A stretch of DNA of 64,000 nt. Origin: Mycobacteriales bacterium. GTDB lineage: Bacteria > Actinomycetota > Actinomycetes > Mycobacteriales > SCTD01. Numbering within the stretch: the first letter of the stretch is position 1; the number at the start of each line of letters is the position of its first letter. The DNA is taken from assembly GCA_030697205.1 (NCBI GenBank), contig JAUYQP010000022.1, positions 40,842 to 104,841 on the forward strand, given 5' to 3'. The notes below the pieces were generated by a model. That model was not told the origin of the DNA. It was given only the letters and a program-made list of their open reading frames with translations, and did not search any database. Both the position numbers and the translations under genes were made by a program. This document shows positions 54,244 to 63,665 of the stretch, in pieces.

Positions 54244-55224
54244 GTGGCGATGACGGCGGCGGTCAAGGACGAGCTCTCGAGGCTGGTCGTGACCAAGCCC
54301 TGCTGCCGCAAGGCCGAGATGGCGGCCCTGCTGCGCTTCGCAGGAGGGCTCCACCTCGTCGCGGGCAAGATCGTCGTCGAGGCCGACCTCGACGCCGGCT
54401 CGACCGCGCGCCGGCTGCGCAAGGAGGTCGCGGAGGTCTACGGCCACGCCTCCGACGTGCACGTCGTCGCCGCGGGCGGCCTGCGCAAGGGCAACCGCTA
54501 CGTCGTGCGGATCTCCAAGGACGGCGACGGGCTGGCTCGCCAGACCGGTCTCGTGGACACCCACGGCCGGCCGGTGCGGGGCCTGCCGCCGACCGTGGTG
54601 GCTGGCGCGACCTGCGACGCCGCGGCGGCCTGGCGCGGGGCGTTCCTCGCCCACGGCAGCCTCACCGAGCCCGGCCGCAGCTCGAGCCTCGAGATCTCCT
54701 GCCCCGGCCCGGAGGCCGCGCTCGCGCTGGTCGGTGCCGCCCGCCGGCTCGGCGTGCAGGCCAAGGCGCGTGAGGTCCGCGGCATCGACCGGGTCGTCGT
54801 CCGCGACGGCGACGCGATCGGGGCGCTGCTGACCCAGCTCGGCGCGCACGAGAGCGTGCTCGCCTGGGAGGAGCGCCGGATGCGGCGCGAGGTCCGGGCG
54901 ACCGCCAACCGGCTCGCCAACTTCGACGACGCCAACCTGCGCCGCTCTGCACGGGCAGCCGTCGCCGCCGGGGCGCGCGTCGAGCGGGCCCTCGAGATCC
55001 TCGGCGACGACGCCCCCGACCACCTCCTGCAGGCCGGCCGGCTGCGGATGGAGCACGCCAACGCCAGCCTCGAGGAGCTCGGCGCGCTGGCCGACCCCGC
55101 CATGACCAAGGACGCCGTGGCCGGCCGCATCCGCCGGCTGCTCGCGATGGCCGACAAGCGCGCCCAGGACCTCGGGATCCCCGACACCGAGGCCAACGTC
55201 ACCGCCGACATGCTGGCCCCGTAG
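54244..55224 (+). CDS. whiA: WhiA sporulation/cell-division regulator
   Basis: 326 residues. The start [16 protein letters not shown] is diagnostic. The N-terminal LAGLIDADG-like part includes [19 protein letters not shown] and [26 protein letters not shown]. The C-terminal helix-turn-helix includes [33 protein letters not shown]. WhiA activates division genes with WhiB in sporulating actinomycetes and is present in non-sporulators too. GTG 54244 is chosen over ATG 54250 because AGGAG lies seven bases upstream. Last gene of the uvrC string. Confidence 0.96.
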   Translation: MAMTAAVKDELSRLVVTKPCCRKAEMAALLRFAGGLHLVAGKIVVEADLDAGSTARRLRKEVAEVYGHASDVHVVAAGGLRKGNRYVVRISKDGDGLARQTGLVDTHGRPVRGLPPTVVAGATCDAAAAWRGAFLAHGSLTEPGRSSSLEISCPGPEAALALVGAARRLGVQAKAREVRGIDRVVVRDGDAIGALLTQLGAHESVLAWEERRMRREVRATANRLANFDDANLRRSARAAVAAGARVERALEILGDDAPDHLLQAGRLRMEHANASLEELGALADPAMTKDAVAGRIRRLLAMADKRAQDLGIPDTEANVTADMLAP

Positions 55225-55247
55225 GAGGGCCGCCGTACGTCCTCGGC

Positions 55248-56293
<1,046 letters not shown>

Positions 56294-56294
<1 letters not shown>

Positions 56295-57469
56295 TGCGGC
56301 TCCACACCGAGCTCGGCCCGCTCGCCGGCAAGCGGGTCCTCGTCCGATGCGACCTCAACGTGCCGCTCGACGGGTCGCGGATCACCGACGACGGTCGCAT
56401 CCGGGCCTCGCTGCCGCTCCTGCGCGAGCTCTCCGAGCAGGGCGCGCGCGTGGTCGTCACCGCTCACCTGGGCAGGCCGAAGGGCGCTCCGGACCCGGCG
56501 TACTCCCTCGCGCCTGTGGCCGCTCGCCTCGAGGAGCTGCTCAGCCGCCCGGTGGCCTTCGCCACCGACGTGGTCGGCCCGAGCGCACAGGCCGCCGTGG
56601 CCGAGCTGCGCGACGGAGGGCTGGTCCTGCTCGAGAACGTCCGCTTCGAGGCCGCGGAGACGTCCAAGGACGACGCCGAGCGCGGTGCCCTCGCCGACCA
56701 GCTCGCGGCCTTCGCGGACCTCTACGTCGACGACGCCTTCGGCGCGGTCCACCGCAAGCACGCGAGCGTCTACGACGTCGCGCAGCGCCTGCCGCACGCG
56801 GCGGGCCCGCTCGTCGCGGCCGAGGTCGAGGTCCTCGACCGGCTGACCGAGACGCCCGAGCGACCCTATGCCGTGGTGCTCGGCGGCTCGAAGGTGAGCG
56901 ACAAGCTCAAGGTCATCGAGGCGCTGCTGCCGACCGTCGACACGCTGCTGGTGGGCGGCGGGATGTGCTTCACCTTCCTGAAGGCGCAGGGCCACGACGT
57001 CGGCACCAGCCTGCTCGAGGCCGACCAGGTCGAGACCTGCAGGGCCTTCCTCGCCACTGGCAAGGTCGTGCTCCCGAGCGACGTCGTCGCGGCCACCGCC
57101 TTCTCGGCCGACGCCGAGCACGACGTCGTGGCGATCGACGCGATCCCGGCCGACCGGATGGGCCTGGACATCGGCCCGGATTCGGTACGGGCCTTCGCCG
57201 CCGCGCTCCAGGGCGCGAAGACCGTCTTCTGGAACGGCCCGATGGGCGTCTTCGAGATGGCGCCCTACGCCGAGGGGACCCGCGGCGTCGCCGAGGCGGT
57301 CGCCTCGCTGCCAGGAGCCCTCACCGTCGTTGGTGGCGGCGACTCCGCGGCCGCGGTCCGCGCGCTCGGCATCGACGAGGCGCGCTTCGGTCACATCTCC
57401 ACCGGCGGCGGCGCGTCGCTGGAGAAGCTCGAGGGCAAGCGCCTTCCCGGCCTGGAGGTCCTGTCATGA
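56294..57469 (+). CDS. pgk: Phosphoglycerate kinase
   Basis: 391 residues. [14 protein letters not shown] (substrate-binding Arg/Asp), [28 protein letters not shown] and [11 protein letters not shown] in the N-domain. [25 protein letters not shown] and the nucleotide loop [11 protein letters not shown] with [14 protein letters not shown] lie in the C-domain. GTG 56294 overlaps the gap stop by one base. Transfers phosphate from 1,3-bisphosphoglycerate to ADP. ATGA overlap with tpiA. Confidence 0.98.
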
Positions 57470-58242
57470 GCAGGCAGCCGCTGATCGCGGGCAACTGGAA
57501 GATGAACCTCAACCACCTCGAGGCCATCGCCCTGGTGCAGAAGCTGCACTTCAGCCTCAAGCCGGAGGACCACGAGGCCGTCGAGGTCGTCGTGCTGCCG
57601 CCGTTCGTCGACCTGCGCAGCGTGCAGACGCTGGTCGACGGCGACAAGCTGCCGATCCGCTACGGCGCGCAGGACCTGTCGCCGCACGACAGCGGTGCCC
57701 ACACCGGTGACATCAGCGGCGCGATGCTCGCCAAGCTGTCGTGCAGCTACGTCGTCGTCGGCCACTCCGAGCGACGCGAGCACCATGGCGAGACCGACGA
57801 GGTCGTGCGCTCGAAGGTCCTCGCCGCGGCCCGTCACGGGCTCGTCCCGCTGCTCTGCGTGGGGGAGGGGCTGACGGTCCGGCAGGCCGGAGGCCACGTC
57901 GACCACTGCGTCGCCCAGCTCACCGCGGCGCTGGTCGACGTGCCGGTCGACGTCGTCGCCACGCTCGTGGTGGCCTACGAGCCCGTCTGGGCCATCGGCA
58001 CGGGCGAGGTCGCCACCCCCGAGGACGCCCAGGAGGTCTGCGCCGCGCTGCGCGCCGCCCTGGCCGATCTCTACCCCGGTGACACCGCCGACGGCGTGCG
58101 CATCCTCTACGGCGGCTCGGTGACGTCCTCGAGCGCCGCCGAGATCTGCGCGCAGCCCGACGTCGACGGCGGGCTCGTCGGGGGTGCGTCGCTCGACGCC
58201 GTGGAGTTCGCTGCCATCGTGCGGGCCGCACGACCGGCCTGA
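57466..58242 (+). CDS. tpiA: Triosephosphate isomerase
   Basis: 258 residues. Catalytic Lys in AGNWKMNLN, catalytic His in [14 protein letters not shown], catalytic Glu in [18 protein letters not shown] and the phosphate loop [11 protein letters not shown] with [12 protein letters not shown] 57466 overlaps the pgk stop. In most actinobacteria secG follows tpiA; here a peptide ABC operon follows instead. Confidence 0.98.
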   Translation: MSRQPLIAGNWKMNLNHLEAIALVQKLHFSLKPEDHEAVEVVVLPPFVDLRSVQTLVDGDKLPIRYGAQDLSPHDSGAHTGDISGAMLAKLSCSYVVVGHSERREHHGETDEVVRSKVLAAARHGLVPLLCVGEGLTVRQAGGHVDHCVAQLTAALVDVPVDVVATLVVAYEPVWAIGTGEVATPEDAQEVCAALRAALADLYPGDTADGVRILYGGSVTSSSAAEICAQPDVDGGLVGGASLDAVEFAAIVRAARPA

Positions 58243-58277
58243 CCGCTTCGCCCCGGTGCGTGACCGGCGTGTCGCGC

Positions 58278-58375
58278 ACCTGTCACAGCCGCGTCACAGC
58301 CCGATCGGTGCACCGGTCACGATCGTGCAACGCGGCGCGCCCGGCCTTCCGCTGACCTGTCACACCGCCTAGAGT
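58278..58375 (+). promoter_or_regulatory. Promoter region of the oligopeptide ABC operon with direct repeats
   Basis: The 188-bp gap after tpiA holds ACCTGTCACA twice (58278-58287, 58355-58364), GTCACAGCC twice (58282-58290, 58293-58301) and a CGATCG pair (58302-58307, 58320-58325). TAGAGT (58370-58375) is a likely -10 box. The second ACCTGTCACA falls in the spacer just before it, a position suited to a repressor or activator site. No gene is seen in the gap. Confidence 0.45.
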
Positions 58376-58430
58376 CCGCCTGCGACGCTGCTGACCCCGC
58401 GCCGCCCGCCCCGAGAGAAGGACCCCCGAG

Positions 58431-58457
58431 ATGCTGAAGCCGGAGCCGACTGCGTGA
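58431..58457 (+). CDS. Eight-residue leader peptide ORF coupled to the permease gene
   Basis: ATG 58431 opens an eight-codon frame (MLKPEPTA, stop TGA) with AGAAGGA upstream at a functional distance. Its stop overlaps the permease GTG (58454) as GTGA. The permease start has no ribosome site of its own except through this ORF. So ribosomes probably reach the permease by termination-reinitiation from the leader. Whether the peptide has a sensing role is unknown. Confidence 0.5.
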   Translation: MLKPEPTA

Positions 58458-59464
58458 CCACGCCGCTCGACGTCTCGCCCAGCGCTGAGGTCGCAGACCC
58501 CGAGGCCGTCGCCAACATCCCTGGCGAGCAGATCGTCGGTCGCTCGCTCGGCCAGATCGCCTGGATGCGCCTCAAGCGGGACCGCACCGCCCTGGTCTCG
58601 GCCGGGATCATCGTCTTCCTGCTGCTGGTGGCCGTGTTCGCGCCGCTGATCACCAAGATCTCCGGCTTCGGGCCCAACGAGTTCAACAACGACCTGCTGG
58701 ACGGTGCCACCACCGCGCCGCTCGGGGACTTCGGCGGCATCAACACCGATCACTGGTTCGGCGTGGAGCCGGTCACCGGCCGCGACGTCTTCGCCCGCAT
58801 CGTCTACGGGGCGCGCGTCTCGCTGCTCATCGCCGTGGCCGCGACGCTGCTCTCGGTGGTCATCGGCGTCGTGTTCGGCGTCATGGCGGGCTACTTCGGC
58901 GGCTGGATCGACTCGGCCATCAGCCGTGTCATGGACGTGCTGCTCGCCTTCCCGCTGCTGCTCTTCGCGATCGCCCTCGTGGGCATCGAGGTCGACGAGC
59001 GGGTGGCGGCGCTGCCGCTCGTCGACAGCAACAGCGCCCGCAAGGTGCTGCTGGTGCTCATCATCGGCTTCTTCTCCTGGCCCTACATCGGCCGCATCGT
59101 CCGCGGGCAGACGCTGTCGCTGCGCGAGCGCGAGTTCGTCGAGGCGGCGCGCGCGCTCGGCGCGAGCAGCAGCCACATCCTGTTCAAGCAGCTGCTGCCC
59201 AACCTCGCGGCGCCGATCCTCGTCTACGCGACGCTGATCATCCCGACCAACATCCTGTTCGAGGCGGCGCTGTCCTACCTCGGCGTGGGTATCAAGAGCC
59301 CCGACTCCTCGTGGGGCGAGATGATCTCGCGCAGCGTGCCCTTCGCGCTCGCCGACCCTTATTACATCGCCGCACCCGGCATCGCGCTCGTCGTGACCGT
59401 GCTGGCGTTCAACCTCCTGGGCGACGGACTCCGTGACGCCCTGGACCCGCGAGGGAACCGCTGA
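58454..59464 (+). CDS. Oligopeptide/dipeptide ABC transporter permease (OppC/DppC type)
   Basis: 336 residues. An N-terminal cytoplasmic stretch SLGQIAWMRLKRDRTALVSA leads into the first helix, the OppC_N pattern. The periplasmic segment includes HWFGVEPVTGRDVFARIVYGARVSL, the best family marker. The coupling loop REREFVEAARALGASSSHILFKQLLPN is the EAA motif. Ends in LLGDGLRDALDPR as usual. It is the first gene of the operon, which is odd because the receptor gene normally leads. GTG 58454 is reached through the leader ORF. Confidence 0.93.
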   Translation: MTTPLDVSPSAEVADPEAVANIPGEQIVGRSLGQIAWMRLKRDRTALVSAGIIVFLLLVAVFAPLITKISGFGPNEFNNDLLDGATTAPLGDFGGINTDHWFGVEPVTGRDVFARIVYGARVSLLIAVAATLLSVVIGVVFGVMAGYFGGWIDSAISRVMDVLLAFPLLLFAIALVGIEVDERVAALPLVDSNSARKVLLVLIIGFFSWPYIGRIVRGQTLSLREREFVEAARALGASSSHILFKQLLPNLAAPILVYATLIIPTNILFEAALSYLGVGIKSPDSSWGEMISRSVPFALADPYYIAAPGIALVVTVLAFNLLGDGLRDALDPRGNR

Positions 59465-59553
59465 GTGCGGCCCCCTCGCACCTCACACGTCCGCCGGCAG
59501 AGAGCCGGTGGCGAACCCCGCGACGACCTCGCGGGAAGAAGGGAGACGAGCGC

Positions 59554-61245
59554 ATGACGCGCTTCGCCAAGGGGGGCAAGGCGGCTGCGGCCGGCCTCAT
59601 CATCGCCCTCACTGCTGCCGCTTGCGGCGGGGACTCGGACTCGGGTGACACCGAGACCAAGGCCCCCGACGTCCCGAAGGGCGGCACGCTCAAGCTGCTG
59701 TCCGTGTCGGACTTCGAGCACCTGGACCCGCAGCGGGCCTACGTGTCCAACGCGCTCAACGCCGGTCGCCTCATCTACCGCACGCTCACGACCTTCAAGT
59801 CGGCCTCCGGCGCCGAGGGCAACGAGATCGTCGGCGACCTCGCCAAGGACACCGGCGAGCCGAGCGAGGGCGGCAAGGTCTGGAAGTTCACGCTCAAGGA
59901 CGGCCTCAAGTACGAGGACGGCACGGCGATCGTCGCGGCCGACATCAAGTACGGCGTCGAGCGCTCCTTCTCGGACCTGCTCCCCGAGGGCCCGCAGTAC
60001 GCCAAGCAGTACCTCGAGGGCGGCGACAAGTTCGACGGCCCCTACAAGACGCCGGCCGGCCTGGCCTCCATCGAGGTCCCGGACGAGAAGACCATCATCT
60101 TCAAGCTCAAGCAGCCTGTCGGTGACTTCAACTACACGGTGACCCTCCCGACCTTCTCCCCGGTCCCCAAGGGCAAGGACACCAAGACGCAGTACGACAA
60201 CAAGCCGTTCTCGTCCGGTCCCTACAAGATCGAGACCTACGAGCGCCAGAAGAAGCTCACGCTCATCCGCAACGAGTCCTGGGACCCGAAGACCGACTCG
60301 GTCCGCAAGGCCGGTCCGGACCGCATCGAGTTCACCTTCGGCCTCGACCCGGCGCAGATCGACCAGCGCCTGATCAACGACAGCGACCCCAACGCCGCCT
60401 ACATCGACGCCGGTGGCATCCAGGGCGCGTCCGTCGTCCAGGCCATCAAGCCGACCGTCGACGGCCGTCGCGTCGAGGGCACCACGCAGGCCCTGCGCTA
60501 CATCGCGATGGACATCAACTCCGCGCCCTTCGACAACCCGAAGATCCGCGAGGCGATCCAGTTCGCGGTCAACCGCGAGACCCTGCAGACCGCCCGTGGC
60601 GGCACGCGCGCAGGTGGCGAGCTGATCTACCAGACGCTCATCCCCGGCCTGCCCGGCCGCAAGGAGTTCAAGGCGTTCGACGTCCCCTCGACCGGTGACG
60701 TCGCCAAGGCGAAGGCAGCTCTCGCCGAGGCCGGAAAGCCCGACGGCTTCACCACGCAGCTCTACTCGACCAACGTCGGCAAGGGCAAGGCCGTGGCCGA
60801 GGCGTTCCAGGACGCCATGGCGAAGGTCGGCATCAAGGTCAACCTCAAGCTGGTCGACCCGGCCGTCTACTACACCGAGATCGGCAAGTCGAAGACGCAG
60901 AACGCGCTCGTCGTCGCCGGCTGGGGACCGGACTGGCCCAACGCCAGCACCGTCATCCCGCCGCTGTTCGACGGCCGTCAGATCAAGACGGAGGGCAACC
61001 AGAACTTCTGCGAGCTCAACGACGACGCGATCAACAAGCGCATGGACGACGCGCTGGCCGAGACCGACCTCGGCAAGCAGGGTGAGATCTGGGCCGAGCT
61101 CGACGAGACCATCTCGAAGACCGGCTGCATCATCCCGTTCACGGTCGACAAGTCCGTCTTCGTCGCCGGCTCGAAGGTGAAGAACCTCTTCATCCACCCG
61201 TTCTACGGTGAGCCGGACGCTGTCGCTCTCGCGGTCGAGAGCTAG
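59554..61245 (+). CDS. Oligopeptide/dipeptide ABC transporter substrate-binding lipoprotein (SBP family 5)
   Basis: 563 residues. Signal peptide with lipobox TAAAC (Cys24), then Asp/Ser linker. Mature start GGTLKLLSVSDFEHLDPQRA is typical; VWKFTLKDGLKYEDGTAIVAADIKYGVER is the SBP_bac_5 signature. ALRYIAMDINSAPFDNPKIREAIQFAVNRE (with the binding-site Asn/Asp) and VVAGWGPDWPNA follow. ATG 59554 has GGGAG eight bases upstream. A strong hairpin follows the stop, so this gene may be expressed above the downstream permease. Peptide ligand unknown. Confidence 0.93.
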   Translation: MTRFAKGGKAAAAGLIIALTAAACGGDSDSGDTETKAPDVPKGGTLKLLSVSDFEHLDPQRAYVSNALNAGRLIYRTLTTFKSASGAEGNEIVGDLAKDTGEPSEGGKVWKFTLKDGLKYEDGTAIVAADIKYGVERSFSDLLPEGPQYAKQYLEGGDKFDGPYKTPAGLASIEVPDEKTIIFKLKQPVGDFNYTVTLPTFSPVPKGKDTKTQYDNKPFSSGPYKIETYERQKKLTLIRNESWDPKTDSVRKAGPDRIEFTFGLDPAQIDQRLINDSDPNAAYIDAGGIQGASVVQAIKPTVDGRRVEGTTQALRYIAMDINSAPFDNPKIREAIQFAVNRETLQTARGGTRAGGELIYQTLIPGLPGRKEFKAFDVPSTGDVAKAKAALAEAGKPDGFTTQLYSTNVGKGKAVAEAFQDAMAKVGIKVNLKLVDPAVYYTEIGKSKTQNALVVAGWGPDWPNASTVIPPLFDGRQIKTEGNQNFCELNDDAINKRMDDALAETDLGKQGEIWAELDETISKTGCIIPFTVDKSVFVAGSKVKNLFIHPFYGEPDAVALAVES

Positions 61246-61279
61246 GCACCAGCACCACCCGCACCACCTGCACGTCATA

Positions 61280-61316
61280 GGACCGGTCCCGGGGCCTCGC
61301 GCCCCGGGGCCGGTCC
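61280..61316 (+). terminator. Hairpin between receptor and permease genes
   Basis: GGACCGGTCCCGGGGC (61280-61295) and GCCCCGGGGCCGGTCC (61301-61316) pair over 16 bases with one mismatch and a five-base loop. Lies 35 bp after the receptor stop; can act as partial terminator or mRNA stabiliser for the receptor message. Confidence 0.75.
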
Positions 61317-61390
61317 TCGGCGGGTCGCGCACCCGCCCCGCACGGCCGCCACATCTAGGCACAGCACAGCAGTAGGAAGCCGCACCGAGA

Positions 61391-61426
61391 GAGAGGAGCG
61401 GCGGGCCCACCCGGCCCGCACGCCTC
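61391..61426 (+). promoter_or_regulatory. Hairpin between ribosome binding site and start codon of the OppB-type permease
   Basis: GAGAGGAG (61391-61398) is 28 bases from ATG 61427, too far for normal initiation. Between them GCGGGCC (61401-61407) and GGCCCGC (61413-61419) form a 7-bp stem with a five-base loop. Folding it brings the site to about nine bases from the ATG. A structure-bridged ribosome site is likely. Confidence 0.55.
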
Positions 61427-62413
61427 ATGGGTCGTTACATCATTCGGCGCCTGATCGGCGTCGTCACCCTCGTCTTCATCGTCATGACGCTGACGTTCGG
61501 CATCTTCTTCCTCGTCCCGGCCTCGCCGGCGACGCTCGCCTGCGGCAAGTCCTGCAGCCCGGAGCGCATCGCCGACATCAACGTCAAGCTCGGCCTCGAC
61601 AAGCCGATCCACGAGCAGTACGGCTCCTACGTGAAGGGCTTCTTCGTCGGCCGCGACTTCGCCGACGGCACCGTGCAGTGCGACGCGCCCTGCTTCGGGG
61701 TCTCCTTCCAGACCGACGAGGACGTCCTGCGCGACCTGCTGCTCGACCGGCTGCCCATCACCGTGTCCATCGCCATCGGCGCCGCCATCCTGTGGCTGCT
61801 GATCGGCACCACGGTGGGGGTCATCAGCGCCCTCAAGAAGGGCACCGGCATCGACAAGTCCGCCATGGCTCTCGCTCTCGGAGGCGTGTCGCTACCCGTC
61901 TACCTGACCGCCCTGGTCATCTCGACGATCATCTGCGGGCGACTCGGCTGGTTCGAGTACCCGAAGTACAACGACTTCAGCGAGAGCCCGATCGCCTGGG
62001 CGCAGGGCCTCGCGCTGCCGTGGCTGGTGCTGGCGTTCCTCTACGCCGCCCTCTACGCGCGCATCACCCGCGCCAACATGATCGAGACCATGGGTGAGGA
62101 CTACATCCGGACCGCACGTGCCAAGGGGCTCAAGGAGCGCACGGTCGTCGGCAAGCACGGTCTGCGGGCGGCGCTGACGCCGATCGTCACGATCTTCGGC
62201 CTCGACCTCGGCGCCCTGCTCGGCGGTGCCGTGCTCACCGAGTCCGCGTTCGGTCTCAACGGCGTCGGCAAGCTCGCCATCGACGCGATCGGCTCGGTCG
62301 ACCTGCCGGTCATCCTCGGCGTCACGGTCTTCTCGGCGTTCTTCATCGTCTTCGCCAACTTCGTCGTCGACATCGTCTACGCCGTCATCGACCCCAAGGT
62401 CAGACTGGCCTGA
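61427..62413 (+). CDS. Oligopeptide/dipeptide ABC transporter permease (OppB/DppB type)
   Basis: 328 residues. The N-terminal IIRRLIGVVTLVFIVMTLTFGIFFLVPAS, then ERIADINVKLGLDKPIHEQYGSYVKG is the OppB_N pattern. A Cys-containing periplasmic insert follows (LACGKSCSPER, VQCDAPCFG), unusual for the family and perhaps disulfide-bonded. The coupling loop is GEDYIRTARAKGLKERTVVGKHGLRAAL. ATG 61427 begins MGRYIIRR. Follows the receptor gene by 181 bp with a hairpin and a structured leader in between. Confidence 0.93.
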   Translation: MGRYIIRRLIGVVTLVFIVMTLTFGIFFLVPASPATLACGKSCSPERIADINVKLGLDKPIHEQYGSYVKGFFVGRDFADGTVQCDAPCFGVSFQTDEDVLRDLLLDRLPITVSIAIGAAILWLLIGTTVGVISALKKGTGIDKSAMALALGGVSLPVYLTALVISTIICGRLGWFEYPKYNDFSESPIAWAQGLALPWLVLAFLYAALYARITRANMIETMGEDYIRTARAKGLKERTVVGKHGLRAALTPIVTIFGLDLGALLGGAVLTESAFGLNGVGKLAIDAIGSVDLPVILGVTVFSAFFIVFANFVVDIVYAVIDPKVRLA

Positions 62414-62576
62414 CACCAGACCATCCGCAGCCCGCGCGCAACGCGCGGGAGGCGCGCCGTGCTTCCCGCGCCAACCGCGGCGGCGTGTGGCGTACCGTCT
62501 TCCCGGGCTGCGGCCCGTCGCCGATCTGACCATCGGCACGCACCGCTCCTGGACCATGACCCGAGGGGACCTCTCG

Positions 62577-63665
62577 ATGACCGCAGTGCAGACCGGCCCT
62601 GCCGGCACACCCGGCGACGGCGACGCGCCGCCCGCCGGACGCCCCGGCACGGCCTTCGTGGAGGTGCGCGACCTCGTCGTGCACTTCCCGACCGAGGACG
62701 GTCTGGTCCGTGCCGTCGACGGCCTGTCCTTCAGCGTCGACAAGGGCGAGACGCTCGCGATCGTCGGCGAGTCCGGCTCGGGCAAGTCCGTGACGAGCCT
62801 GGCCATGCTCGGCCTGCAGAAGGGCACCAGCGCGACCCTCGGCGGTCAGGCCTGGGTCGGTGACAAGGACATCGTGGCGGCCAGCCGCGAGGACGTCCGT
62901 CACATGCGCGGCAGCCGGATGGCGATGATCTTCCAGGACCCGCTGTCGGCCCTGCACCCCTACTTCACCGTCGGCTCGCAGATCGCCGAGGCCTACCGCG
63001 TCCACAACAACGTCTCGCGCAAGGCCGCCAACACGCGCGCCGTCGAGATGCTCGAGCGGGTCGGCATCCCGACCCCCGACAAGCGCGCCAAGAACTACCC
63101 CCACGAGTTATCCGGTGGCATGCGCCAGCGGGCCATGATCGCGATGGCGCTGTCCAACAACCCCGAGCTGCTCATCGCCGACGAGCCCACGACCGCACTC
63201 GACGTCACGGTGCAGGCGCAGATCCTCGACCTCATCGGTGACCTGCAGAAGGAGTTCGGCTCCGCGGTCATCCTCATCACCCACGACCTCGGAGTCGTGG
63301 CGGAGGTCGCGACCAAGGTCCTGGTGATGTACGCCGGCCGCGCCCTCGAGACGGGCACGTCGCGCGACATCTTCTACCGTCCGGAGCACCCCTACACCTG
63401 GGGCCTCCTGCAGTCGGTGACGCGGCTCGACCGCATCAAGCAGGACCGGCTCAACCCGATCGCCGGCTCGCCGCCGAGCCTCATCAACGCCCCGAAGGGC
63501 TGCGTCTTCCAGCCGCGCTGCCCCTACCGCGACCGGCCGGGCGAGCTGGCCATCACCGAGCGCCCTGCGCTGCTCGAGGCCGCGCCGGGTCACTTCGCCG
63601 CCTGCCACCTGCCCGCGCCCGAGCGCCGGCAGATCTTCGAGACCGAGGTGCGACCCAAGCTGTGA
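62577..63665 (+). CDS. Oligopeptide/dipeptide ABC transporter ATP-binding protein (OppD/DppD type)
   Basis: 362 residues. Walker [18 protein letters not shown], the Q-loop [17 protein letters not shown], signature [20 protein letters not shown], Walker [19 protein letters not shown], and H-loop [13 protein letters not shown]. The C-terminal oligo_HPY region has [15 protein letters not shown] with cysteines able to bind a metal. An N-terminal tail of about 25 Gly/Pro/Asp residues precedes [14 protein letters not shown] 62577 has AGGGGA eight bases upstream; ATG 62556 is an alternative. GTGA overlap with the next gene. Confidence 0.95.
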   Translation: MTAVQTGPAGTPGDGDAPPAGRPGTAFVEVRDLVVHFPTEDGLVRAVDGLSFSVDKGETLAIVGESGSGKSVTSLAMLGLQKGTSATLGGQAWVGDKDIVAASREDVRHMRGSRMAMIFQDPLSALHPYFTVGSQIAEAYRVHNNVSRKAANTRAVEMLERVGIPTPDKRAKNYPHELSGGMRQRAMIAMALSNNPELLIADEPTTALDVTVQAQILDLIGDLQKEFGSAVILITHDLGVVAEVATKVLVMYAGRALETGTSRDIFYRPEHPYTWGLLQSVTRLDRIKQDRLNPIAGSPPSLINAPKGCVFQPRCPYRDRPGELAITERPALLEAAPGHFAACHLPAPERRQIFETEVRPKL

